Positions 39,601-56,000 are shown, counted from the first letter of the stretch. The stretch: 64,000 bases of DNA from Auanema rhodensis (GCA_964057225.1 CAXKVF010000072.1:1-64000); one strand, 5' to 3'. Numbers and translations: made by a program. Notes: generated by a model from the sequence alone, not told the origin.

Positions 39601-41199
39601 TATGGACATGGGGAATCTAATTTTGAAAACCGCATCTCTTTATCTTCCACGTGAAGCGAGTTACATACCAAGTGCACATCACGTGTACATTTAATTAGCA
39701 TAAATTAAAGTTCACGTAAATTTCAAAGTCATGGTTACCATGAACCAATATCAATAAAAATTTGTTTTTAGACTAATATGGACATGGGGAATCTAATTTT
39801 GAAAACCGCATCTCTTTATCTTTCACGTGAAGCGAGTTACATACCAAGTGCACATCACGTGTACATTTAATTAGCATAAATTAAAGTTCACGTAAATTTC
39901 AAAGTCATGGTTACCATGCACCAATATCAATAAAAATTTGTTTTTAGACTAATATGGACATGGGGAATCAAAGTTTGAAAACCGCATCTCTTTATCTTTC
40001 ACGTGAAGCGAGTTACATACCAAGTGCACATCACGTGTACATTTAATTAGCATAAATTAAAGTTCACGTAAATTTCAAAGTCATGGTTACCATGAACCAA
40101 TATCAATAAAAATTTGTTTTTAGACTAATATGGACATGGGGAATCTAATTTTGAAAACCGCATCACTTTATCTTTCACGTGAAGCGAGTTACATACCAAG
40201 TGCACATCACGTGTACATTTAATTAGCATAAATTAAAGTTCACGTAAATTTCAAAGTCATGGTTACCATGCACCAATATCAATAAAAATTTGTTTTTAGA
40301 CTAATATGGACATGGGGAATCTAATTTTGAAAACCGCATCTCTTTATCTTTCACGTGAAGCGAGTTACATACCAAGTGCAGATCACGTGTACATTTAATT
40401 AGCATAAATTAAAGTTCACGTAAATTTCAAAGTCATGGTTACCATGCACCAATATCAATAAAAATTTGTTTTTAGACTAATATGGACATGGGGAATCTAA
40501 TTTTGAAAACCGCATCTCTTTATCTTTCACGTGAAGCGAGTTACATACCAAGTGCACATCACGTGTACATTTAATTAGCATAAATTAAAGTTCACGTAAA
40601 TTTCAAAGTCATGGTTACCATGAACCAATATCAATAAAAATTTGTTTTTAGACTAATATGGACATGGGGAATCTAATTTTGAAAACCGCATCTCTTTATC
40701 TTTCACGTGAAGCGAGTTACATACCAAGTGCACATCACGTGTACATTTAATTAGCATAAATTAAAGTTCACGTAAATTTCAAAGTCATGGTTACCATGCA
40801 CCAATATCAATAAAAATTTGTTTTTAGACTAATATGGACATGGGGAATCTAATTTTGAAAACCGCATCTCTTTATCTTCCACGTGAAGCGAGTTACATAC
40901 CAAGTGCACATCACGTGTACATTTAATTAGCATAAATTAAAGTTCACGTAAATTTCAAAGTCATGGTTACCATGAACCAATATCAATAAAAATTTGTTTT
41001 TAGACTAATATGGACATGGGGAATCTAATTTTGAAAACCGCATCTCTTTATCTTCCACGTGAAGCGAGTTACATACCAAGTGCACATCACGTGTACATTT
41101 AATTAGCATAAATTAAAGTTCACGTAAATTTCAAAGTCATGGTTACCATGAACCAATATCAATAAAAATTTGTTTTTAGACTAATATGGACATGGGGAA

Positions 41200-44000
41200 T
41201 CAAAGTTTGAAAACCGCATCTCTTTATCTTTCACGTGAAGCGAGTTACATACCAAGTGCACATCACGTGTACATTTAATTAGCATAAATTAAAGTTCACG
41301 TAAATTTCAAAGTCATGGTTACCATGCACCAATATCAATAAAAATTTGTTTTTAGACTAATATGGACATGAGGAATCTAATTTTGAAAACCGCATCTCTT
41401 TATCTTTCACGTGAAGCGAGTTACATACCAAGTGCACATCACGTGTACATTTAATTAGCATAAATTAAAGTTCACGTAAATTTCAAAGTCATGGTTACCA
41501 TGCACCAATATCAATAAAAATTTGTTTTTAGACTAATATGGACATGGGGAATCTAATTTTGAAAACCGCATCTCTTTATATTTCACGTGAAGCGAGTTAC
41601 ATACCAAGTGCACATCACGTGTACATTTAATTAGCATAAATTAAAGTTCACGTAAATTTCAAAGTCCTGGTTACCATGAACCAATATCAATAAAAATTTG
41701 TTTTTAGACTAATATGGACATGGGGAATCTAATTTTAAAAACCGCATCTCTTTATCTTTCAAGTGAAGCGAGTTACATACCAAGTGCACATCACGTGTAC
41801 ATTTAATTAGCATAAATTAAAGTTCACGTAAATTTCAAAGTCATGGTTACCATGCACCAATATCAATAAAAATTTGTTTTTAGACTAATATGGACATGGG
41901 GAATCTAATTTTGAAAACCGCATCTCTTTATCTTTCACGTGAAGCGAGTTACATACCAAGTGCACATCACGTGTACATTTAATTAGCATAAATTAAAGTT
42001 CACGTAAATTTCAAAGTCATGGTTACCATGAACCAATATCAATAAAAATTTGTTTTTAGACTAATATGTACATGGGGAATCTAATTTTGAAAACCGCATT
42101 TCTTTATCTTTCACGTGAAGCGAGTTACATACCAAGTGCACATCACGTGTACATTTAATTAGCATAAATTAAAGTTCACGTAAATTTCAAAGTCATGGTT
42201 ACCATGCACCAATATCAATAAAAATTTGTTTTTAGACTAATATGGACATGAGGAATCTAATTTTGAAAACCGCATCTCTTTATCTTTCACGTGAAGCGAG
42301 TTACATACCAAGTGCACATCACGTGTACATTTAATTAGCATAAATTAAAGTTCACGTAAATTTCAAAGTCATGGTTACCATGCACCAATATCAATAAAAA
42401 TTTGTTTTTAGACTAATATGGACATGGGGAATCTAATTTTGAAAACCGCATCTCTTTATATTTCACGTGAAGCGAGTTACATACCAAGTGCACATCACGT
42501 GTACATTTAATTAGCATAAATTAAAGTTCACGTAAATTTCAAAGTCATGGTTACCATGAACCAATATCAATAAAAATTTGTTTTTAGACTAATATGGACA
42601 TGGGGAATCTAATTTTGAAAACCGCATCTCTTTATCTTTCACGTGAAGCGAGTTACATACCAAGTGCACATCACGTGTACATTTAATTAGCATAAATTAA
42701 AGTTCACGTAAATTTCAAAGTCATGGTTACCATGCACCAATATCAATAAAAATTTGTTTTTAGACTAATATGGACATGGGGAATCAAAGTTTGAAAACCG
42801 CATCTCTTTATCTTTCACGTGAAGCGAGTTACATACCAAGTGCACATCACGTGTACATTTAATTAGCATAAATTAAAGTTCACGTAAATTTCAAAGTCAT
42901 GGTTACCATGAACCAATATCAATAAAAATTTGTTTTTAGACTAATATGGACATGGGGAATCTAATTTTGAAAACCGCATCACTTTATCTTTCACGTGAAG
43001 CGAGTTACATACCAAGTGCACATCACGTGTACATTTAATTAGCATAAATTAAAGTTCACGTAAATTTCAAAGTCATGGTTACCATGCACCAATATCAATA
43101 AAAATTTGTTTTTAGACTAATATGGACATGGGGAATCTAATTTTGAAAACCGCATCTCTTTATCTTTCACGTGAAGCGAGTTACATACCAAGTGCACATC
43201 ACGTGTACATTTAATTAGCATAAATTAAAGTTCACGTAAATTTCAAAGTCATGGTTACCATGCACCAATATCAATAAAAATCTGTTTTTAGACTAATATG
43301 GACATGGGGAATCTAATTTTGAAAACCGCATCTCTTTATCTTTCACGTGAAGCGAGTTACATACCAAGTGCACATCACGTGTACATTTAATTAGCATAAA
43401 TTAAAGTTCACGTAAATTTCAAAGTCATGGTTACCATGCACCAATATCAATAAAAATTTGTTTTTAGACTAATATGGACATGGGGAATCTAATTTTGAAA
43501 ACCGCATCTCTTTATATTTCACGTGAAGCGAGTTACATACCAAGTGCACATCACGTGTACATTTAATTAGCATAAATTAAAGTTCACGTAAATTTCAAAG
43601 TCATGGTTACCATGAACCAATATCAATAAAAATTTGTTTTTAGACTAATATGGACATGGGGAATCTAATTTTGAAAACCGCATCTCTTTATCTTTCACGT
43701 GAAGCGAGTTACATACCAAGTGCACATCACGTGTACATTTAATTAGCATAAATTAAAGTTCACGTAAATTTCAAAGTCATGGTTACCATGCACCAATATC
43801 AATAAAAATTTGTTTTTAGACTAATATGGACATGGGGAATCTAATTTTGAAAACCGCATCTCTTTATCTTCCACGTGAAGCGAGTTACATACCAAGTGCA
43901 CATCACGTGTACATTTAATTAGCATAAATTAAAGTTCACGTAAATTTCAAAGTCATGGTTACCATGAACCAATATCAATAAAAATTTGTTTTTAGACTAA
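41200..44000. repeat. ~16-monomer block, copy 2 of 36.6-39.6 kb
   Basis: It carries the same ordered markers as 36.6-39.6 kb but is shorter by one monomer. The offset drops from 26 to 25 monomers between 41580 and 41731. Homology ends at about 43.9-44.0 kb, where this copy has TGTACATG (44005) and lacks the second CTTCCACG. TTTATATTTC at 43516 is a difference inside the block. Confidence 0.8.
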
Positions 44001-47000
44001 TATGTACATGGGGAATCTAATTTTGAAAACCGCATCTCTTTATCTTTCACGTGAAGCGAGTTACATATCAAGTGCACATCACGTGTACATTTAATTAGCA
44101 TAAATTAAAGTTCACGTAAATTTCAAAGTCATTGTTACCATGCACCAATATCAATAAAAATTTGTTTTTAGACTAATATGGACATGGGGAATCTAATTTT
44201 GAAAACCGCATTTCTTTATCTTTCACGTGAAGCGAGTTACATACCAAGTGCACATCACGTGTACATTTAATTAGCATAAATTAAAGTTCACGTAAATTTC
44301 AAAGTCATGGTTACCATGCACCAATATCAATAAAAATTTGTTTTTAGACTAATATGGACATGAGGAATCTAATTTTGAAAACCGCATCTCTTTATCTTTC
44401 ACGTGAAGCGAGTTACATACCAAGTGCACATCACGTGTACATTTAATTAGCATAAATTAAAGTTCACGTAAATTTCAAAGTCATGGTTACCATGCACCAA
44501 TATCAATAAAAATTTGTTTTTAGACTAATATGGACATGGGGAATCTAATTTTGAAAACCGCATCTCTTTATATTTCACGTGAAGCGAGTTACATACCAAG
44601 TGCACATCACGTGTACATTTAATTAGCATAAATTAAAGTTCACGTAAATTTCAAAGTCATGGTTACCATGAACCAATATCAATAAAAATTTGTTTTTAGA
44701 CTAATATGGACATGGGGAATCTAATTTTGAAAACCGCATCTCTTTATCTTTCACGTGAAGCGAGTTACATACCAAGTGCACATCACGTGTACATTTAATT
44801 AGCATAAATTAAAGTTCACGTAAATTTCAAAGTCATGGTTACCATGCACCAATATCAATAAAAATTTGTTTTTAGACTAATATGGACATGGGGAATCTAA
44901 TTTTGAAAACCGCATCTCTTTATCTTCCACGTGAAGCGAGTTACATACCAAGTGCACATCACGTGTACATTTAATTAGCATAAATTAAAGTTCACGTAAA
45001 TTTCAAAGTCATGGTTACCATGAACCAATATCAATAAAAATTTGTTTTTAGACTAATATGTACATGGGGAATCTAATTTTGAAAACCGCATCTCTTTATC
45101 TTTCACGTGAAGCGAGTTACATACCAAGTGCACATCACGTGTACATTTAATTAGCATAAATTAAAGTTCACGTAAATTTCAAAGTCATGGTTACCATGCA
45201 CCAATATCAATAAAAATTTGTTTTTAGACTAATATGGACATGGGGAATCAAAGTTTGAAAACCGCATCTCTTTATCTTTCACGTGAAGCGAGTTACATAC
45301 CAAGTGCACATCACGTGTACATTTAATTAGCATAAATTAAAGTTCACGTAAATTTCAAAGTCATGGTTACCATGCACCAATATCAATAAAAATTTGTTTT
45401 TAGACTAATATGGACATGAGGAATCTAATTTTGAAAACCGCATCTCTTTATCTTTCACGTGAAGCGAGTTACATACCAAGTGCACATCACGTGTACATTT
45501 AATTAGCATAAATTAAAGTTCACGTAAATTTCAAAGTCATGGTTACCATGCACCAATATCAATAAAAATTTGTTTTTAGACTAATATGGACATGGGGAAT
45601 ATAATTTTGAAAACCGCATCTCTTTATATTTCACGTGAAGCGAGTTACATACCAAGTGCACATCACGTGTACATTTAATTAGCATAAATTAAAGTTCACG
45701 TAAATTTCAAAGTCATGGTTACCATGAACCAATATCAATAAAAATTTGTTTTTAGACTAATATGGACATGGGGAATCTAATTTTGAAAACCGCATCTCTT
45801 TATATTTCACGTGAAGCGAGTTACATACCAAGTGCACATCACGTGTACATTTAATTAGCATAAATTAAAGTTCACGTAAATTTCAAAGTCATGGTTACCA
45901 TGCACCAATATCAATAAAAATTTGTTTTTAGACTAATATGGACATGGGGAATCTAATTTTGAAAACCGCATCTCTTTATCTTTCACGTGAAGCGAGTTAC
46001 ATACCAAGTGCACATCACGTGTACATTTAATTAGCATAAATTAAAGTTCACGTAAATTTCAAAGTCATGGTTACCATGCACCAATATCAATAAAAATTTG
46101 TTTTTAGACTAATATGGACATGGGGAATATAATTTTGAAAACCGCATCTCTTTATATTTCACGTGAAGCGAGTTACATACCAAGTGCACATCACGTGTAC
46201 ATTTAATTAGCATAAATTAAAGTTCACGTAAATTTCAAAGTCATGGTTACCATGCACCAATATCAATAAAAATTTGTTTTTAGACTAATATGGACATGGG
46301 GAATCTAATTTTGAAAACCGCATCTCTTTATATTTCACGTGAAGCGAGTTACATACCAAGTGCACATCACGTGTACATTTAATTAGCATAAATTAAAGTT
46401 CACGTAAATTTCAAAGTCATGGTTACCATGCACCAATATCAATAAAAATTTGTTTTTAGACTAATATGGACATGGGGAATCTAATTTTGAAAACCGCATC
46501 TCTTTATCTTTCACGTGAAGCGAGTTACATACCAAGTGCACATCACGTGTACATTTAATTAGCATAAATTAAAGTTCACGTAAATTTCAAAGTCATGGTT
46601 ACCATGAACCAATATCAATAAAAATTTGTTTTTAGACTAATATGTACATGGGGAATCTAATTTTGAAAACCGCATCTCTTTATCTTTCACGTGAAGCGAG
46701 TTACATACCAAGTGCACATCACGTGTACATTTAATTAGCATAAATTAAAGTTCACGTAAATTTCAAAGTCATGGTTACCATGCACCAATATCAATAAAAA
46801 TTTGTTTTTAGACTAATATGGACATGGGGAATCTAATTTTGAAAACCGCATCTCTTTATATTTCACGTGAAGCGAGTTACATACCAAGTGCACATCACGT
46901 GTACATTTAATTAGCATAAATTAAAGTTCACGTAAATTTCAAAGTCATGGTTACCATGAACCAATATCAATAAAAATTTGTTTTTAGACTAATATGGACA

Positions 47001-48270
47001 TGGGGAATCTAATTTTGAAAACCGCATTTCTTTATCTTTCACGTGAAGCGAGTTACATACCAAGTGCACATCACGTGTACATTTAATTAGCATAAATTAA
47101 AGTTCACGTAAATTTCAAAGTCATGGTTACCATGAACCAATATCAATAAAAATTTGTTTTTAGACTAATATGGACATGAGGAATCTAATTTTGAGAACCG
47201 CATCTCTTTATCTTTCACGTGAAGCGAGTTACATACCAAGTGCACATCACGTGTACATTTAATTAGCATAAATTAAAGTTCACGTAAATTTCAAAGTCAT
47301 GGTTACCATGCACCAATATCAATAAAAATTTGTTTTTAGACTAATATGGACATGGGGAATCTAATTTTGAAAACCGCATCTCTTTATATTTCACGTGAAG
47401 CGAGTTACATACCAAGTGCACATCACGTGTACATTTAATTAGCATAAATTAAAGTTCACGTAAATTTCAAAGTCATGGTTACCATGAACCAATATCAATA
47501 AAAATTTGTTTTTAGACTAATATGGACATGGGGAATCTAATTTTGAAAACCGCATCTCTTTATCTTTCACGTGAAGCGAGTTACATACCAAGTGCACATC
47601 ACGTGTACATTTAATTAGCATAAATTAAAGTTCACGTAAATTTCAAAGTCATGGTTACCATGCACCAATATCAATAAAAATTTGTTTTTAGACTAATATG
47701 GACATGGGGAATCTAATTTTGAAAACCGCATCTCTTTATCTTCCACGTGAAGCGAGTTACATACCAAGTGCACATCACGTGTACATTTAATTAGCATAAA
47801 TTAAAGTTCACGTAAATTTCAAAGTCATGGTTACCATGAACCAATATCAATAAAAATTTGTTTTTAGACTAATATGTACATGGGGAATCTAATTTTGAAA
47901 ACCGCATCTCTTTATCTTTCACGTGAAGCGAGTTACATACCAAGTGCACATCACGTGTACATTTAATTAGCATAAATTAAAGTTCACGTAAATTTCAAAG
48001 TCATGGTTACCATGCACCAATATCAATAAAAATTTGTTTTTAGACTAATATGGACATGGGGAATCAAAGTTTGAAAACCGCATCTCTTTATCTTTCACGT
48101 GAAGCGAGTTACATACCAAGTGCACATCACGTGTACATTTAATTAGCATAAATTAAAGTTCACGTAAATTTCAAAGTCATGGTTACCATGAACCAATATC
48201 AATAAAAATTTGTTTTTAGACTAATATGGACATGGGGAATCTAATTTTGAAAACCGCATCACTTTATCTT
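43300..48270. repeat. 6- and 16-monomer offset duplications
   Basis: TTTATATTTC 43516/44572, CTTCCACG 43871/44927 and TGTACATG 44005/45061 repeat at 1056 bp (6 monomers). The second set then recurs at 2816 bp (16 monomers): TTTATATTTC 44572/47388, CTTCCACG 44927/47743, TGTACATG 45061/47877 and CAAAGTTTG about 45250/48066. Nested offsets in one stretch show that a short block was duplicated and a larger block containing it was duplicated again. Confidence 0.75.
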
Positions 48271-48829
48271 TCACGTGAAGCGAGTTACATACCAAGTGCA
48301 CATCACGTGTACATTTAATTAGCATAAATTAAAGTTCACGTAAATTTCAAAGTCATGGTTACCATGCACCAATATCAATAAAAATTTGTTTTTAGACTAA
48401 TATGGACATGGGGAATCTAATTTTGAAAACCGCATCTCTTTATCTTTCACGTGAAGCGAGTTACATACCAAGTGCACATCACGTGTACATTTAATTAGCA
48501 TAAATTAAAGTTCACGTAAATTTCAAAGTCATGGTTACCATGAACCAATATCAATAAAAATTTGTTTTTAGACTAATATGGACATGGGGAATCTAATTTT
48601 GAAAACCGCATCTCTTTATCTTTCACGTGAAGCGAGTTACATACCAAGTGCACATCACGTGTACATTTAATTAGCATAAATTAAAGTTCACGTAAATTTC
48701 AAAGTCATGGTTACCATGCACCAATATCAATAAAAATTTGTTTTTAGACTAATATGGACATGGGGAATCTAATTTTGAAAACCGCATCTCTTTATCTTTC
48801 ACGTGAAGCGAGTTACATATCAAGTGCAC

Positions 48830-51500
48830 ATCACGTGTACATTTAATTAGCATAAATTAAAGTTCACGTAAATTTCAAAGTCATTGTTACCATGCACCAA
48901 TATCAATAAAAATTTGTTTTTAGACTAATATGGACATGGGGAATCTAATTTTGAAAACCGCATCTCTTTATCTTTCACGTGAAGCGAGTTACATATCAAG
49001 TGCACATCACGTGTACATTTAATTAGCATAAATTAAAGTTCACGTAAATTTCAAAGTCATTGTTACCATGCACCAATATCAATAAAAAATTGTTTTTAGA
49101 CTAATATGGACATGGGGAATCTAATTTTGAAAACCGCATTTCTTTATCTTTCACGTGAAGCGAGTTACATACCAAGTGCACATCACGTGTACATTTAATT
49201 AGCATAAATTAAAGTTCACGTAAATTTCAAAGTCATGGTTACCATGCACCAATATCAATAAAAATTTGTTTTTAGACTAATATGGACATGAGGAATCTAA
49301 TTTTGAAAACCGCATCTCTTTATCTTTCACGTGAAGCGAGTTACATACCAAGTGCACATCACGTGTACATTTAATTAGCATAAATTAAAGTTCACGTAAA
49401 TTTCAAAGTCATGGTTACCATGAACCAATATCAATAAAAATTTGTTTTTAGACTAATATGGACATGAGGAATCTAATTTTGAAAACCGCATCTCTTTATC
49501 TTTCACGTGAAGCGAGTTACATACCAAGTGCACATCACGTGTACATTTAATTAGCATAAATTAAAGTTCACGTAAATTTCAAAGTCATGGTTACCATGCA
49601 CCAATATCAATAAAAATTTGTTTTTAGACTAATATGGACAGGGGGAATCTAATTTTGAAAACCGCATCTCTTTATATTTCACGTGAAGCGAGTTACATAC
49701 CAAGTGCACATCACGTGTACATTTAATTAGCATAAATTAAAGTTCACGTAAATTTCAAAGTCATGGTTACCATGAACCAATATCAATAAAAATTTGTTTT
49801 TAGACTAATATGGACATGGGGAATCTAATTTTGAAAACCGCATCTCTTTATCTTTCACGTGAAGCGAGTTACATACCAAGTGCACATCACGTGTACATTT
49901 AATTAGCATAAATTAAAGTTCACGTAAATTTCAAAGTCATGGTTACCATGCACCAATATCAATAAAAATTTGTTTTTAGACTAATATGGACATGGGGAAT
50001 CTAATTTTGAAAACCGCATCTCTTTATCTTCCACGTGAAGCGAGTTACATACCAAGTGCACATCACGTGTACATTTAATTAGCATAAATTAAAGTTCACG
50101 TAAATTTCAAAGTCATGGTTACCATGCACCAATATCAATAAAAATTTGTTTTTAGACTAATATGGACATGGGGAATCTAATTTTGAAAACCGCATCTCTT
50201 TATCTTTCACGTGAAGCGAGTTACATACCAAGTGCACATCACGTGTACATTTAATTAGCATAAATTAAAGTTCACGTAAATTTCAAAGTCATTGTTACCA
50301 TGCACCAATATCAATAAAAATTTGTTTTTAGACTAATATGGACATGGGGAATCTAATTTTGAAAACCGCATCTCTTTATCTTTCACGTGAAGCGAGTTAC
50401 ATATCAAGTGCACATCACGTGTACATTTAATTAGCATAAATTAAAGTTCACGTAAATTTCAAAGTCATTGTTACCATGCACCAATATCAATAAAAAATTG
50501 TTTTTAGACTAATATGGACATGGGGAATCTAATTTTGAAAACCGCATTTCTTTATCTTTCACGTGAAGCGAGTTACATACCAAGTGCACATCACGTGTAC
50601 ATTTAATTAGCATAAATTAAAGTTCACGTAAATTTCAAAGTCATGGTTACCATGCACCAATATCAATAAAAATTTGTTTTTAGACTAATATGGACATGAG
50701 GAATCTAATTTTGAAAACCGCATCTCTTTATCTTTCACGTGAAGCGAGTTACATACCAAGTGCACATCACGTGTACATTTAATTAGCATAAATTAAAGTT
50801 CACGTAAATTTCAAAGTCATGGTTACCATGCACCAATATCAATAAAAATTTGTTTTTAGACTAATATGGACAGGGGGAATCTAATTTTGAAAACCGCATC
50901 TCTTTATATTTCACGTGAAGCGAGTTACATACCAAGTGCACATCACGTGTACATTTAATTAGCATAAATTAAAGTTCACGTAAATTTCAAAGTCATGGTT
51001 ACCATGAACCAATATCAATAAAAATTTGTTTTTAGACTAATATGGACATGGGGAATCTAATTTTGAAAACCGCATCTCTTTATCTTTCACGTGAAGCGAG
51101 TTACATACCAAGTGCACATCACGTGTACATTTAATTAGCATAAATTAAAGTTCACGTAAATTTCAAAGTCATGGTTACCATGCACCAATATCAATAAAAA
51201 TTTGTTTTTAGACTAATATGGACATGGGGAATCTAATTTTGAAAACCGCATCTCTTTATCTTCCACGTGAAGCGAGTTACATACCAAGTGCACATCACGT
51301 GTACATTTAATTAGCATAAATTAAAGTTCACGTAAATTTCAAAGTCATGGTTACCATGCACCAATATCAATAAAAATTTGTTTTTAGACTAATATGGACA
51401 TGGGGAATCTAATTTTGAAAACCGCATCTCTTTATCTTTCACGTGAAGCGAGTTACATACCAAGTGCACATCACGTGTACATTTAATTAGCATAAATTAA
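48830..51500. repeat. 8/7-monomer tandem duplication with one-monomer gain
   Basis: The ordered markers TCATTGTTACC 48885/50293, ACATATC 48996/50404, AATAAAAAATTG about 49083/50491, CATTTCTTT 49140/50548 and GAGG 49291/50699 repeat at 1408 bp (8 monomers). Then CAGGGGGAATC 49641/50873 and CTTCCACG 50031/51263 repeat at 1232 bp (7 monomers). The change of offset is explained by one extra GAGG monomer (about 49.44-49.62 kb) in the first copy. Confidence 0.83.
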
Positions 51501-53040
51501 AGTTCACGTAAATTTCAAAGTCATGGTTACCATGCACCAATATCAATAAAAATTTGTTTTTAGACTAATATGGACATGGGGAATCTAATTTTGAAAACCG
51601 CATCTCTTTATCTTTCACGTGAAGCGAGTTACATACCAAGTGCACATCACGTGTACATTTAATTAGCATAAATTAAAGTTCACGTAAATTTCAAAGTCAT
51701 GGTTACCATGCACCAATATCAATAAAAATTTGTTTTTAGACTAATATGGACATGGGGAATCTAATTTTGAAAACCGCATCTCTTTATCTTTCACGTGAAG
51801 CGAGTTACATACCAAGTGCACATCACGTGTACATTTAATTAGCATAAATTAAAGTTCACGTAAATTTCAAAGTCATGGTTACCATGCACCAATATCAATA
51901 AAAATTTGTTTTTAGACTAATATGGACATGGGGAATCTAATTTTGAAAACCGCATCTCTTTATCTTTCACGTGAAGCGAGTTACATACCAAGTGCACAAC
52001 ACGTGTACATTTAATTAGCATAAATTAAAGTTCACGTAAATTTCAAAGTCATGGTTACCATGCACCAATATCAATAAAAATCTGTTTTTAGACTAATATG
52101 GACATGGGGAATCTAATTTTGAAAACCGCATCTCTTTATCTTTCACGTGAAGCGAGTTACATACCAAGTGCACATCACGTGTACATTTAATTAGCATAAA
52201 TTAAAGTTCACGTAAAATTCAAAGTCATGGTTACCATGCACCAATATCAATAAAAATTTGTTTTTAGACTAATATGGACATGGGGAATCTAATTTTGAAA
52301 ACCGCATCTCTTTATCTTTCACGTGAAGCGAGTTACATACCAAGTGCACATCACGTGTACATTTAATTAGCATAAATTAAAGTTCACGTAAATTTCAAAG
52401 TCATGGTTACCATGCACCAATATCAATAAAAATTTGTTTTTAGACTAATATGGACATGGGGAATCTAATTTTGAAAACCGCATCTCTTTATCTTTCACGT
52501 GAAGCGAGTTACATACCAAGTGCACATCACGTGTACATTTAATTAGCATAAATTAAAGTTCACGTAAATTTCAAAGTCATGGTTACCATGCACCAATATC
52601 AATAAAAATTTGTTTTTAGACTAATATGGACATGGGGAATCTAATTTTGAAAACCGCATCTCTTTATCTTTCACGTGAAGCGAGTTACATACCAAGTGCA
52701 CATCACGTGTACATTTAATTAGCATAAATTAAAGTTCACGTAAATTTCAAAGTCATGGTTACCATGCACCAATATCAATAAAAATTTGTTTTTAGACTAA
52801 TATGGACATGGGGAATCTAATTTTGAAAACCGCATCTCTTTATCTTTCACGTGAAGCGAGTTACATACCAAGTGCACATCACGTGTACATTTAATTAGCA
52901 TAAATTAAAGTTCACGTAAATTTCAAAGTCATGGTTACCATGCACCAATATCAATAAAAATTTGTTTTTAGACTAATATGGACATGGGGAATCTAATTTT
53001 GAAAACCGCATCTCTTTATCTTTCACGTGAAGCGAGTTAC
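51350..53040. repeat. Run of near-consensus CACC monomers
   Basis: Most monomers here are the plain consensus with the CACC allele. Only one marker group interrupts the run: GCACAACACG at 51999, AATCTG about 52082 and GTAAAATTC about 52216. It is the most uniform stretch in the right half of the window and may reflect recent local homogenisation. Confidence 0.6.
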
Positions 53041-56000
53041 ATATCAAGTGCACATCACGTGTACATTTAATTAGCATAAATTAAAGTTCACGTAAATTTC
53101 AAAGTCATGGTTACCATTAACCAATATCAATAAAAATTTGTTTTTAGACTAATATGGACATGGGGAATCTAATTTTGAAAACCGCATCTCTTTATCTTTC
53201 AAGTGAAGCGAGTTACATACCAAGTGCACATCACGTGTACATTTAATTAGCATAAATTAAAGTTCACGTAAATTTCAAAGTCATGGTTACCATGCACCAG
53301 TATCAATAAAAATTTGTTTTTAGACTAATATGGACATGGGGAATCTAATTTTGAAAACCGCATTTCTTTATCTTTCACGTGAAGCGAGTTACATACCAAG
53401 TGCACATCACGTGTACATTTAATTAGCATAAATTAAAGTTCACGTAAATTTCAAAGTCATGGTTACCATGCACCAATATCAATAAAAATTTGTTTTTAGA
53501 CTAATATGGACATGAGGAATCTAATTTTGAAAACCGCATCTCTTTATCTTTCACGTGAAGCGAGTTACATACCAAGTGCACATCACGTGTACATTTAATT
53601 AGCATAAATTAAAGTTCACGTAAATTTCAAAGTCATGGTTACCATGCACCAATATCAATAAAAATTTGTTTTTAGACTAATATGGACATGGGGAATCTAA
53701 TTTTGAAAACCGCATCTCTTTATATTTCACGTGAAGCGAGTTACATACCAAGTGCACATCACGTGTACATTTAATTAGCATAAATTAAAGTTCACGTAAA
53801 TTTCAAAGTCATGGTTACCATGAACCAATATCAATAAAAATTTGTTTTTAGACTAATATGGATATGGGGAATCTAATTTTGAAAACCGCATCTCTTTATC
53901 TTTCACGTGAAGCGAGTTACATACCAAGTGCACATCACGTGTACATTTAATTAGCATAAATTAAAGTTCACGTAAATTTCAAAGTCATGGTTACCATGCA
54001 CCAATATCAATAAAAATTTGTTTTTAGACTAATATGGACATGGGGAATCAAAGTTTGAAAACCGCATCTCTTTATCTTTCACGTGAAGCGAGTTACATAC
54101 CAAGTGCACATCACGTGTACATTTAATTAGCATAAATTAAAGTTCACGTAAATTTCAAAGTCATGGTTACCATGAACCAATATCAATAAAAATTTGTTTT
54201 TAGACTAATATGGACATGGGGAATCTAATTTTGAAAACCGCATCACTTTATCTTTCACGTGAAGCGAGTTACATACCAAGTGCACATCACGTGTACATTT
54301 AATTAGCATAAATTAAAGTTCACGTAAATTTCAAAGTCATGGTTACCATGCACCAATATCAATAAAAATTTGTTTTTAGACTAATATGGACATGGGGAAT
54401 CTAATTTTGAAAACCGCATCTCTTTATCTTTCACGTGAAGCGAGTTACATACCAAGTGCACAACACGTGTACATTTAATTAGCATAAATTAAAGTTCACG
54501 TAAATTTCAAAGTCATGGTTACCATGCACCAATATCAATAAAAATCTGTTTTTAGACTAATATGGACATGGGGAATCTAATTTTGAAAACCGCATCTCTT
54601 TATCTTTCACGTGAAGCGAGTTACATACCAAGTGCACATCACGTGTACATTTAATTAGCATAAATTAAAGTTCACGTAAAATTCAAAGTCATGGTTACCA
54701 TGCACCAATATCAATAAAAATTTGTTTTTAGACTAATATGGACATGGGGAATCTAATTTTGAAAACCGCATCTCTTTATCTTTCACGTGAAGCGAGTTAC
54801 ATACCAAGTGCACATCACGTGTACATTTAATTAGCATAAATTAAAGTTCACGTAAATTTCAAAGTCATGGTTACCATGCACCAATATCAATAAAAATTTG
54901 TTTTTAGACTAATATGGACATGGGGAATCTAATTTTGAAAACCGCATCTCTTTATCTTTCACGTGAAGCGAGTTACATACCAAGTGCACAACACGTGTAC
55001 ATTTAATTAGCATAAATTAAAGTTCACGTAAATTTCAAAGTCATGGTTACCATGCACCAATATCAATAAAAATCTGTTTTTAGACTAATATGGACATGGG
55101 GAATCTAATTTTGAAAACCGCATCTCTTTATCTTTCACGTGAAGCGAGTTACATACCAAGTGCACATCACGTGTACATTTAATTAGCATAAATTAAAGTT
55201 CACGTAAAATTCAAAGTCATGGTTACCATGCACCAATATCAATAAAAATTTGTTTTTAGACTAATATGGACATGGGGAATCTAATTTTGAAAACCGCATC
55301 TCTTTATCTTTCACGTGAAGCGAGTTACATACCAAGTGCACATCACGTGTACATTTAATTAGCATAAATTAAAGTTCACGTAAATTTCAAAGTCATGGTT
55401 ACCATGCACCAATATCAATAAAAATCTGTTTTTAGACTAATATGGACATGGGGAATCTAATTTTGAAAACCGCATCTCTTTATCTTTCACGTGAAGCGAG
55501 TTACATATCAAGTGCACATCACGTGTACATTTAATTAGCATAAATTAAAGTTCACGTAAATTTCAAAGTCATGGTTACCATTAACCAATATCAATAAAAA
55601 TTTGTTTTTAGACTAATATGGACATGGGGAATCTAATTTTGAAAACCGCATCTCTTTATCTTTCAAGTGAAGCGAGTTACATACCAAGTGCACATCACGT
55701 GTACATTTAATTAGCATAAATTAAAGTTCACGTAAATTTCAAAGTCATGGTTACCATGCACCAGTATCAATAAAAATTTGTTTTTAGACTAATATGGACA
55801 TGGGGAATCTAATTTTGAAAACCGCATTTCTTTATCTTTCACGTGAAGCGAGTTACATACCAAGTGCACATCACGTGTACATTTAATTAGCATAAATTAA
55901 AGTTCACGTAAATTTCAAAGTCATGGTTACCATGCACCAATATCAATAAAAATTTGTTTTTAGACTAATATGGACATGAGGAATCTAATTTTGAAAACCG